A DNA stretch of 64,000 nucleotides from Cruorifilaria tuberocauda (Eukaryota > Nematoda > Chromadorea > Rhabditida > Onchocercidae), in NCBI GenBank assembly GCA_013365365.1, contig JABVXU010000180.1, positions 40,769 through 104,768 of the forward strand. Reading direction: 5' to 3'. Below the pieces are notes generated by a model, which was not told the DNA's origin, made no database searches, and saw nothing but the letters and a program-made list of their open reading frames with translations. Below, one piece after another: positions 9,860-21,093 of this stretch (position 1 is the stretch's first letter; each line of letters starts with the position of its first letter). The translations under genes and the position numbers were made by a program.

Positions 9860-12800
9860 TTAATAAGAAATTAACCTTATGTCCTGCACATATGCAATAA
9901 GTGCTCTGGCTGAATTTTCGATCATCAATCTGAACTGCCTTATAAACCCCAAACGAGCGCTTCTTTCAAACGGCAATAAATCCATTCTGATCAGGAAATT
10001 AGCAACGCGAGGATCTGCATGGCAATTTCGTAGTTCACTGGAAAGGTCAATGTCGTAGGAAACAATTATAATGAGCATATGAAATTACAACATAAAAATT
10101 ATTTAAAACATTTAAATCATGAGAAAACCCAAGACATGGAAAGCATAATTTATGAATGATACCAACATTTTTGGTATCATTGAATCATTGAAATCAACGC
10201 CAGTTCCTTTCAGTATCTGCGTGATATCGTTTTTTTGCTTAAGAAGCTTTACTATACGATGCTTCGGATGTGGTGAAGAAGTACATACAATTCGACGATC
10301 CAGATCAATCACTGTTAACGGCCAATGTGATTCAGCACCAGCACACATTATAGTAATTAGTTCAATCTGAATCAAAATAAAATTGCATACAATCTGAATT
10401 CAATGGAAATACTTACCCCATTTTTTATCAAACATATATTTCATTTGAAAATTACTAATAGTTTCTATCAGTTTCTGCTTTTGTGACATTGAAATTCGTC
10501 GAATAATATAAATAAAAAGTGGAATACTCGCTGAACAGCCTGCAGACGAAGATAAGGAGAATAAGGATGATGAAAAGGCTTAATACATAACCATCGCCAT
10601 TCTGGTGCAACAAATAGGCACAATGTCAATAACATCTATAAGAAAAAATACAAAAAGGTAAGAAGCAAAAAAAAGATATTTCATATAATCCCCTAAAAAC
10701 ATATGTTTGAAAAAATAAAACCTACTTTGACAACATCGGCCTTCTTGTCACCAACAATAACACAGTGTGATTGCGATAAAAGTACCGCTGTTATAGCTTT
10801 CGCCAAAAACGAATTATCGTGCAGTTTTTCACTGCCAAAATATGTTTGTCGAAACTGCAAGCAAAGCAATAAGATATGTTGAAAAATTCTGATTTTCATT
10901 TCTTTGATTGCGAAAAACAAAACTGGTACTGCTGAGCTAATGCAAGAGTGGAAATACAACAACATTAATTTAGGAATTTCTAATTAGCACAGTAATATAT
11001 TTAAGAGTTCACAGATAATCTGAAGAGAAAGTGAAACAAATTCATTCCCACAACAAGTTGTACTGCAGTCAAAATAAGCATTACTATTAAAACAGTGGTA
11101 TTGAACACACTAATTAGCTGAACAGAAAAATTCAAGATTCCAAAAAAAAAACACTCTCCCTCTTCATTTGTATTACTTATGCTCCTTAACTTTGCTACAT
11201 CCTCAACGACAAATACAAAAATTTTTGTGACAGAAAAATAAAAAATAAGATAGATTTCCTCAGCCGTACAACACAATGCGCACCCGAAAATCATATGTAT
11301 TTTGTGACAATAACGGATAAGCTTCACAAACACCAACAAATGAGATTAGTTTCGATATTTCCTTGGTTGCGCGACATATGAAATCTTCTATACTTTCCTG
11401 TAATTTTCGGAATTTCACAAACAAACCAGATTTGTTTGTCATATTTTGAGGACTAGATAATTTTTTGAATGTCACAAGCTTTTTGGTAAAAATATTTTCT
11501 CAATTCAGATACAATAAGCAGTAACAGTGAGAGGAAATAATCTTACAATGAAAACTTACTGTCAAATGGGAGATCCGTAAACGTGGTATAATATCTATAA
11601 ATACTTCCTCAATTATATTTTGTCTTTCAGCATACCACTCCCATCTGTAACAAAATTTTTAACTGCATTTGAATATTTTTGTTCACTTTATTGAGACATA
11701 AAAAACTCAAATGGTATGTGACCATAAAGAATCCAGCATTGTATCTCTATGTAGTCGTATATCGCTGCAAGTCAAGATCCTCTCCTGTTGCAATAAAAAA
11801 CACAGAAGTAAATACTACAAAAAAAGGAACCTTGAGTAATCACCGAGAAGTGAAATTGCACACATAGAACGATCATGACGAGCGCCATTTAGTTGAAACA
11901 AATATGAACCAACAAAAAGATGACGCTTCGGCAACAAAGTTAACTTATGTATTATTGGATTTGACGGCATTGGTGTGCTGAAAGATTCCGTTTCATATAA
12001 ACTTATAGAAAACTATAACATAGAATATAAAAAATTTTTTCTAAGTAAGAAATCTGCCACAATAATAGACATATGGGTTTACTAAAGTTTTTCTCTTTCA
12101 ATCTAGCAAATCTTGAATTTTATATTTTCAAATGCGAGATATAATTTCCGACTTATCACATTTATTATGAAATGAAGCAAACAAATAACGAATCAGACCT
12201 GCAAATTTGTTCAGCAAAAACAAATTTGGCGACATATTCCTCATCAGAAAGCTGGACTGTACTACTTTCCCCAACCAAATTACAAAGCGTCTCATAATCA
12301 GCGTGTCCAATGTATTGAACAGTTTGCTCTTTTCTAACACAATTTGTAATCATCTACAGAAATAGTAAATGCCAGTTTCTTAAAATCGTTATTTATGGTT
12401 CCATTCACAATCCTAATATCAAATACGAGAGTAAATGCAGGACTAGGCAATATTTGAGTCTTTTGGATTGAAAATGTTGGAAAAACAACACCGAAATTAT
12501 TAAATTACAAGGTATTCTGTTCCTCTATAATCTTTTCGATCCAGCTTACAACTGCAAAAATTATACGTTATTATCTGTTATAGTGTGACCATGATTAAAA
12601 ATACATGATTCCGTATTGATTTCTTCATTTTGCTTAGCATTCAATATTTTTCTTGTATGTGAAGAAGCCATCGTGCTCACTCCACTATACATCGATACAG
12701 TACCTACTATACCCGAATCGACACCAGAGGAAACCATTCCTAAAACTTAGTGAATATTCCTGAATTTTGCATAACCTCCTGTATATTAATACAGTTTGTA

Positions 12801-14325
12801 AAATGAAATGAATATAATTTTATACTTTTATAAATAATAATATTCTATAACACATCTTTATAAGTAATATAAATAAAATAAGTAATATAATTAATATAAA
12901 ATATATCACTTATGATAGACCAATTTTGTGAAAGTTCTGAATACCTTGTAAATATTTTCTATTTTTTGCATCGTCAAGTACCAGCAAATCCTTAACTACG
13001 TTTGGTGAATTCTTCCCAACAAATTCTTCTGCCTGACTTAATGATGATAAATTCGCGTTAAACAGTATCAAATTTAATAATACCTCCAATACAATCAGTT
13101 ATGTTCATCAATGAAACTAATAAATTAACTATATTTTGTTTTACAGTAAGGAATACAATATAAATAAACTGCAAAACATACCTTATGAAGGCTGCTGTCC
13201 TTATCACTGTTTGTTGAACTTTCAAGATCGTCATGTCTTGATGTAGAAGCTAAACTTGCCTATAACAGATCAAAATAAATAAACATTTCAATAATACCAG
13301 ATTCAAGCAGTACTTGTGCATAATCGATATTCTCATGTGTTTTTTCTTTTGCTTAGAATGTTATGAATAAGAACTTTATTAACTATCGTCCGCAGATAAG
13401 GAAGATCTTATTCAGAATACAAGCAAAACGCTGAGAAAATTGCAGAATTAACATACTAAGTTTTTCATATGATCACTATCACTAACAGCTATCGTAGTGG
13501 TCCCATCAATAGTTGAATGACTTTCAGTCATGAATTCATCCAGATACAACTGTTCATCACTGCACATAATCATATTCATTTTGAAAACATCATAAGGGAA
13601 TTCAGGCGCCTGCTGAAAACAAAACAGGAAGAAAAAATCACCAAAGACTGGGAGGAATATGTACTTTAGAAATGATAAAATCTAAAATATCAGCAATGAA
13701 AAAACTAATGAAAGCTAACATTGCAAGGATAACCATCGAGATCTCCACTGGCATCAGTATACATAGTACATGTTTCCATGTCTGATATTGCTTCTGTCAA
13801 TAGTTTGCTCTGAAACGGCTATACACTGCAAATGTCATAGTGATCGATTTTTTCTTTAATAAAAATCCCTGGAAAAATAATACGCTATTTCAGTATTGAA
13901 TATAACAAGTTGGGCAAGAGTAAGCAGATTACCCTGTAGATATCATCAATTTCTTCATAATCAGCACCACTGCCACAACCTTTAGTGACGGAAGAAGTAA
14001 GACTCGAATCATCACGTGAACTACTTGATAGTGAACTTTTGCCGCTTGACATAGACTCGCCTGTAGTAGTAACTGCTTCCCAAGTGAAACCCAATTCAGG
14101 ACCAGTCATATAATCAAATGATGACCACACCACTTTTCGAATAGCGGATAGATGACGAACTGGAACTTGAATTTTGCGTGATGAATCCTAAAATATAATA
14201 ACAATAGTAATGAAAACTCACGGACTAAGGCAGACTAGCTAAAATTTATAATTTCTCACCTCAATGGCTTCATAAATTCGAAGGAATGTGTCCGCCTCTA
14301 CTGCTTCCGATACCATTTCTGCCAT
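9860..14325 (-). CDS. C9orf72: C9orf72 orthologue (ALFA-1-like DENN-family protein)
   Basis: Multi-exon. In animals C9orf72 pairs with SMCR8 and WDR41 and acts at lysosomes/endosomes and in autophagy; the nematode orthologue is ALFA-1. The start ATG is at 14325-14323 (MAEMVSEAVEADTFLRIYEA, exon ending at 14260). The next exon, from 14187, carries VVWSSFDYMTGPELGFTWEA, matching human AATFAYWDNILGPRVRHIWA. Later exons: about 12350-12170 (DYETLCNLVGES; EEYVAKFVFAEQ), about 11970-11870 (HLFVGSYLFQLNGARHDRS), about 11645-11560 (WEWYAERQNIIEEVFIDIIP, like human RIWMHKERQENVQKIILEG), about 11395-11340 (ESIEDFICRATKEISKLISF), about 10870-10730 (HCVIVGDKKADVVK, like SVVVGSSAEKVNK), 10640-10520 (LLTLCLFVAPEW, like RTLCLFLTPAER), about 10365-10180 (HWPLTVIDLDRR) and a last exon from about 10040 (SARLGFIRQFRLMIENSARA). 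Ser-rich exons between 14050 and 12400 have no human counterpart. Several boundaries and the C-terminus (shorter than human) are not resolved. Confidence 0.85.
10152..10180. repeat. Small inverted repeat
   Basis: AATGATACCA and TGGTATCATT are perfect 10-base arms around a short loop. It sits at the 3' edge of a C9orf72 exon, where the donor site must lie. It may be chance or may affect splicing. Confidence 0.55.
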
Positions 14326-16696
14326 CTTCAATGACTTCAATATCGTAAAGCGAACAAACCATCAGAACACATTCTTTACAGAATAGTTTCAGTCCTCTTT
14401 TGTAATGAAGGATAAGCAGGTAAATATCCACTTAACTACGATAGAAAGGACGCAATGAAAACAGTCACATCCTAGTCCGTATGTCACACAATGTATTTGA
14501 GTGAGAGTATTACATCTTGGAGGTTGCTGTCTTTATCAAATAAAGCGAATGAAAGAATACTTCGAACTTCGTCTTTTAGATAAAATGCAAGCAGATTTGT
14601 TTTCCGTTTCTTCTGATTTCATTCTCTGATGGAATCTAAGTAATGAAGTTGAGAAAATTTCAGTTTTGCAAAAACTCCACCATGTAAAAAAATGAAACAA
14701 TATATCGATTAAAACGTTAGTTTTGGATAAATATGTGAAATTGAAATTATAGGAATTCAAGCAATTAGATATTATTGCTTGTTTGACATTGAAAATAAAA
14801 TTTCTCAATGCGTGCAGTCAATGAAATATGTTGCACACATTTTTTATAATGATGGATGAATAGATAAAGTGTTCCGATCACTTCCATTAGAATACGGGGA
14901 AAAAAATTCTTACACAAACTACGTTCGCTTATCTGTTTCATTCTCATTCTCTCGGATTGCAAGTTCACCAAACAATGAATGAATTTCCCTTTCTGTTGTT
15001 ATATTATTACGCAGTAACTAACCTTGTAATCATAATAGTTACTTGTTAAAGTAATTCGGAATGATATCCGAGGATCATCTATGAAAGATGAAAGGTTAAA
15101 AATTGAGCAGTAATATATAAAAGAACTATTGAGATTCAAATTATAGATGTTCCATACTGTTGAATGCACAGTTATAGTATTCATAAAAGACCTTTGTGGT
15201 AAATTTCTCTTTAGATCGTTTCAAATTAAGTTCGAATTGACTGCACGTCTTCAACAGATCGATGGGAACGATTTTAAACTGTCAACAAAGAAGATTCGTT
15301 TTACGATATTGTTTGATCCTAAAAAACTATAAAAAATGTTAGCAGTAATTTATGAGTTTCATATTGAAAACTGAAAAATTAAAAATTCTCCGTTAATTTG
15401 AGATCTTGTACTACAAATAAGATAGCAAAAGACCTGCAGTAGAAAATTTTAATGAAACTGAGGAACAATGTTTAAAAATATGGATTAGTAATTTTTTCCT
15501 TTCAATTAAATTTTATAAGAGCAGAAAGTAAACTATGCTAATTTCAATGCAAAGAAAAAACTTTTTCAATTAATGACTGATGAAATGCAAAACGGAGGAT
15601 CAAATTAAACGTAAAGCAACTGTCGTTATCCATCGAAACTACAAAAGCAAATAGGTATTCAAGAATAGAATCTACTTCCTAGAAAGGTGGTACAACGGAT
15701 ATATTTGAGTTTTATTTTAACTAAAATGAATGTGCTTTTATTCAATTCTTAAGAAAGGCTATTCCTTCAATTCCTCATTAAGAGAAAAAAGAATGCTGCC
15801 ATCAATTGTTTAATAGATGAGTATTTTTTCATTGTTTTATAAGACAAGTAAAATTTACGGAAGCCCGTAGTTTTTTTCTTCTCAGATTTGCTTCTCATTG
15901 CGTTGCACATTGACATAGCAATGTTCGTTTTATAAAATCTTTTGCGACCAAAGCTGATTTGATTTACTTCCTGTCATATTTTAGTATGAAAAATGCTTCA
16001 ACCGTCTCAAACAATCATCACTTTTTGAAAAAAACTTATTCGAGAACTTTAAGCAATATCATACAAAATAGTTAAAACGCATAAAAAATAATTACAAAGC
16101 TGTGGTTTCCTGAATATTTATGAGGAAATCAATCAGACTGCATACTGTGACATTTCTAATGCGCAAATGTCGTATATTCTTCAGTGCTATGCTAGCATTG
16201 AAATTTTATGCTAGCAAACATGAAGTATAACTTGAAAAACAAAGAACAGGTGCAATTTTATAATGTGTGATCAGCAGTTTGAATTAATCACTCATTTTCT
16301 CTTTTGATTTCTTTCTTGACGTTTCCGTACAATAAGATCATCATATTCCTTGATTAGTGATATTATATCTGGAGTTTTGATCAATAAATCCTCTGCTAGC
16401 AGAATCTCGATAACCATTCGATAGATAAATAAATACTGCTAAAATTTTCTTTACAGAAGAAAGTTATCGCATGTCTATATACCATTGTTATTTTTAGATT
16501 TCTATAACCATTTATCAACACTTCTTAATCTTTTGACTCCAACCATTCATTATATTTCAAAGAAATCTTTTAGTTTATTCCTTCCTGTCCGCTTATTTAT
16601 TGCTAATAAAAATTAACGACAATTCTTTAAATTACAAGTAACGACAAATAATTGCAAACTATATTTTAAAGAAAATTTAAAATCCATTCGATGTTT
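14326..16696. other. Intergenic, no supported gene
   Basis: Upstream of the C9orf72 start and downstream of the phosphatase stop. It should contain the C9orf72 promoter and the phosphatase 3' untranslated region. The short open frames here (for example minus 14536-14971 and plus 15147-15332) have no motif or splice context. I see no tRNA and no transposon. Confidence 0.5.
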
Positions 16697-19600
16697 CTAT
16701 TCAATATCCTGAACAACATTGCCATCGTTCTGTATTCCGTACATTTCCCGACGATATGCTATTATCACTGTTTAACAAAAAAGGATGAATAATCCACTAT
16801 TGAAATAAGTGATAAGATATTCTTGCTTAGTTGATTGCAGTAATGATACCTGATCATTTTGCACCGCATGCATTCGCTGATCACGCAATTCTTTAACAAC
16901 ATCAGGAATTGAAAGATTTTCAGAACGTTTAAGCCGATCAATTGCCATAAATATGGCTGCAAATGTGCCTGTCCTGCAAAATTGATCAATTTTTCAATTT
17001 AGAATTTTTCATTTGCATTGAAATTGTAACTGAATCTATTCTTTACTTGATCTAGTCTTACTAATTATTACTCCTTTATACCATTTAATAAATGGTATAA
17101 AGGAGAACCTCAATGCTATTTTCACTCATAATCCATTCTGAGAAAAAATTTATGAGTAAAAGCAGCATTGAGAAAATAACTCCATTTACTAAATATTAAA
17201 AGAAAATATTTTAAAAATGGAGTGTTAACTTAAGTAAGATCGAAAACAGTTACAATTTGAAATATAATCTCGTCGAGTCCCGTCGACTGCACATTTTTGC
17301 AAAAATGTGCTTCTCTCAGTGAAACCAATCTCAGTGCTATCAAAACCATATTTTAATGATTTTGGATTGTTTAGATTTTCAAAATCTTAAAATTGTGGAA
17401 AGTTTGCGAAATTTCGAAATTAATTCAAAACATCAAATCGTATGATTTTCCAACCTAGCCTTTCTAAAGCTTTCAACCAATTTGCACATAACGAATAAAA
17501 ATCTAGATCTAATTTCAAGAAGCTTAAGGTATGGATGTATTGCAGGAAATCGTGATATTATTTAAGTCGCGAAAGTTTTCTGTCTTTTTTTGGGAAGTTT
17601 TTGAAGAAGTTACTGATTGTAATTAATTGGAAATAAATTTTCTCCGTATCGATACTTTAGCAAATTGTATTAAAAATAGTAGTGGTACTGATATTTATCA
17701 GCATTACTACCAGAAATATTATCAACTAATCCGTGATAGTTTTCGTTTAATGCACAAGAAGTCAATAAACTCTTACCGCAAAATATTCGCTTGCGTCAAT
17801 CAACAATAAAAAGACTTTCAAGATAATATTAATTTTCACTGAATTAATCAAAAAATCCAACTAACATCTTATCATCTTTAATTTTTCAATTTTCAATCTC
17901 GAATATCAGTTATATTCCTTCTTATTTCTTATAATTCATTTCAGAATTGACTACCTTCCAATCCCGGCGCTGCAGTGCACGGTTATGGGTTTTTTTTCGG
18001 AAAATTTCAGAGCAAGTGTTCGTACTTCACGACACACCGGAATGGAGTCCGGTACAAAGTGGTCGGGCCAACCACCATACAGAAAATGTAACACCTTCAA
18101 AATGAATAATACGATTTGGGAGTACAACTTAAAGTGGTTCACTCAAATAAATCACTCACTCATCAACCAGTGTGAATTTGGACGTCTCTATAATGCTCAT
18201 TGAAATCATTTGCAATATTTAAGAAAATTTTTAGTACATATATTCATGAAACTTATCATAAGCTCATAAGGTCATATCACAAGCTTATTAACGAAATTGG
18301 GTTATGTTATATTAACTGAATTTGGAAATACTTTCTATTTGAAATCTGAAAACTCTGTATATCGAAAGAGTGAATCAAAAACAGTACCTTCGGTGGCTTT
18401 TTCTTAGATGGAATAGTCAAAAATAGCAAAGGTGAAAAAGAATTTGCTAGAAATACGGTTTAAAGTTTCAGTTTGGTTTTTTATAAGTTTGGAATTAATG
18501 CTAACTTTAATAATTATTAACTATCTCAGGTTAGATTGTGTATAAACCTCGTGTTTCTTATCCTTATAAACAACTTGTATTTTTGTTTGGTAAACTTTCC
18601 GAAGTTGTGCCACAGATGTAGTTTTTTCGACAATTTTGACATGAATAGCTCCGTAATCTTTTGATTCGCAATCATTGCTCGGGAAATATTCGGTACATTG
18701 AGTTTTACCTTCCTCAGTCCATTGACATAATTGTATTATTACCTGTAATTAGCAATTTCAATCTTACTGAAAAAGTTTATGTTAAAAAGATTTAGAGGAA
18801 TAAAAAAATCAATCAAGAAAATTGGGATGGAGGTTTAGTGAAAGAATTCCAGAAAAACCTTAAACTTTAAATTTTAGCAGAACAACAGTTCTTTCCTGTT
18901 ACAGCTCGTAAACAATTTGCAGAAGTTCACTTCCTCTCACTCTTTTGCTGACCTTTGAATCTTCCTGTATTACCATACACCAGAAATCCTCAACAGTATT
19001 TGGCAGCGGTCCTTGTGCGCAAATGAATTTAATATTTTCGCCAATTTGTACATATGAAGCATGATAGTAATCATCATCTGGCATTATTTGTTGTATTGTT
19101 TTTTCAACTTTGATTCGGTTGAATTTGAATTAATTCCAATTATTTATTTCCTAAGTGCTCCACGTGATATGATTTTTGTTAAAAAAGAAAAATGAAATGA
19201 CCTCTTACCATTAGGTGTATCTCTAAGGACTACTCTTGTTTTGTCCAGTAGTTTTATATCTTCGTACCTTAAATTTTTTGAACTTATGATTTTTCTTTCC
19301 TTTCTATGCAATCCAATTTTGAAGGAAAATTTGATTCCTTTTGAAATTCTTGAAATGAGATTCACCGATTTTTGTCGTAATTTTTGTCAGCTTCCCATGC
19401 GTCCGTTCTACCGGATGGGTTATACATTCTTACGACAGTAACGAATTCTCTCCTTATATTCCGAATGCCCATATCAATGATCTGGTCAGCCCATAGTTCA
19501 TATGGCGTTTTCCTACGTGGTTCGGAATATTTCACAATCCCCTTACTTGATTTTTCCTAAATTAATTGCATCAGGAATAAAATTTTAAACTTTGCTTTAT

Positions 19601-20032
19601 TAAACTTTAAAAATGTAAACACTTATTAATATAGCATTCAGTAGGAAATGATCAGTAGAATAATAGTAAGTTTAATATTAGCCAGTAAACAACATATGAA
19701 GCTATCACTTTTTGATGATCGCTTAATCGCATAATTTTTTTGATACAAAAAAATTGCGCTGACCTAAAATAAAAGTTGCCACTTGTTGACTTGATGATTC
19801 AGATAGAGGAAATTGGAATATTTTCACGAAACGAAACACAATAGAGTACTAAATTAAATCTATATCGTACTTTACTGATCAATGCAGATCTTGCTAAGGA
19901 AAAATCATTACTACAGCTTACTATTGTTTTGTGAACAAATTTTTTTCCAATTGGAGCCCGATAATCGCCTTGAATTACACGACGACGAGGAAGACCTTTC
20001 GATTGTCTCCTATCATCCACAGAACAAACCAT
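16697..20032 (-). CDS. Classical protein tyrosine phosphatase, non-receptor type
   Basis: Removes phosphate from phosphotyrosine; no membrane segment or signal peptide seen, so probably cytosolic. Exons (minus): 20032-19871 (MVCSVDDRRQSKGLPRRRVI...), 19556-19366 (YELWADQIIDMGIRNIRREF), 19267-19209 (RYEDIKLLDKTRVVLRD, the NRYxDV..D.TRV motif), 19077-18953 (YYHASYV..FICAQGPLPNTVEDFW), 18742-18548 (VIIQLCQWTEEGKTQCTEYF), 18094-17955 (FLYGGWPDHFVPDS, the WPD loop, then ITVHCSAGIGR) and 16973-16850 (TGTFAAIFMAIDRL; ELRDQRMHAVQND, the Q-loop region). All these junctions keep phase. The last exon, before the TAG at 16697-16699, reads IIAYRREMYGIQNDGNVVQD, but the junction with the 16850 donor is out of phase, so the C-terminal splice is unresolved. 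The catalytic Cys and Arg (HCSAGIGRTGT) and the WPD Asp are intact, so an active enzyme is expected. Such phosphatases are a large, often male/sperm-enriched family in nematodes. Confidence 0.9.
17071..17105. repeat. Near-perfect 35-bp palindrome in PTP intron
   Basis: Arms CTCCTTTATACCATTTA (17071-17087) and TAAATGGTATAAAGGAG (17089-17105) are exact reverse complements separated by one base. It is the first of four inverted repeats within 240 bases inside the intron between 17955 and 16973. Confidence 0.9.
17108..17171. repeat. Imperfect hairpin in PTP intron
   Basis: The left arm CTCAATGCT..TTTTCACTCATAA and the right arm TTATGAGTAAAAGCAGCATTGAG pair with two or three mismatches around a loop of about 17 bases. 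It follows directly after the 35-bp palindrome. Confidence 0.7.
17180..17225. repeat. Third inverted repeat in PTP intron
   Basis: ACTCCATTT near 17181 pairs with AAATGGAGT near 17216; the inner AT-rich parts (AATATT) pair partly. It continues the run of hairpins that starts at 17071. Confidence 0.6.
17289..17310. repeat. Perfect 22-bp palindrome in PTP intron
   Basis: GCACATTTTTGC followed by AAAAATGTGC is a fully self-complementary 22-base sequence centred on TGCA. It is the fourth inverted repeat in the cluster. Confidence 0.85.
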
Positions 20033-21093
20033 TCTCCCTTTTGTTGACGTCGGACGCTAAAAACACATTTCAATTCATTTTGTTCATATTTCCGTCCAAT
20101 CTTTTTTCATCTTCTATCATTTCTTATCAGATTAATTATCCCAAAAGTAATCCTTCCATTTCACATTTTTCATCTAACAACGAACCATTTTCGGCGGCAT
20201 TTTCTTTCTGCCATATATATCTTAGATGAAGCAACAAGCGAACACAAATTACGGAAAATTAGAAATGACTTTAATAGGACTTTTTTAAATGTTTTCAAGC
20301 TTTGATAAATTTGCATAACACATATTCAATTGGAAGGGATGCAAGAAATTTTAGGACAAGTGACAATAGTAGTTTATTGCTTATGGTATGTTCATGTTAT
20401 GATGCTTCCAAGTAATATATGATCAGTTATGGCAGTAATCTCAATATTGTTCGAATATATAAATTGCTTAATGGTATTCTTTGAACTCTGAAACATTTTT
20501 AACATTTTTAACACTAAAACATTTTTAGTAGAGCAATCTCTGTTTTATTGCATTATTTGGATCTTCAAGCATCTTTTTATCTTAAACGATTTAAATTTTA
20601 GACTCTTTTTTTTTATAATAATCCCACTTGATATTATCACTATTTACTAAATGTTTCATAATGATCGCATAAAATTGTATTTTACCTAAGACTATCTTAT
20701 GCTAAACATTACGATCACTTTTTGAATTTATTTTTATTTAACAGCGAGTGAGGTCCGTTAGGATAGTGAAGTTACTTAATTTGCAAGATCGAATGATATT
20801 ATTCTGATTACTTTCAATATTATTTAATTTGCAAAGAATATAGCAAAAAAGATTTTTGTTTTTCAATATAAATGCATGGCTGACAGCATTATGAAGTCCA
20901 ATTTGAAATTTGATGTTCAGATTTAAGGTGAAACGAAACTTTTTAAACTATATGCATTATTAAATTTTGAAAATATTCAACATTTCAATTATCCTTTTCA
21001 GAAAATTACTTTAATCATAATATAATTTGAGCTCAATAAAATCTGCTATATTTCTGTTTTAATCATCAATAATGATTAACTGAGCGTAAGTCA
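20033..21093. other. Intergenic, no supported gene
   Basis: Upstream of the phosphatase start and downstream of the signal-peptide gene, so it probably holds the phosphatase promoter. The plus-strand open frame at 19882-20229 is largely antisense to phosphatase exon 1 and is not credible. Nothing else stands out. Confidence 0.5.

Noticed and set aside
19882..20229. 115-codon plus-strand frame
   Set aside because: Largely antisense to the first phosphatase exon; the minus-strand exon has supported splice phases.
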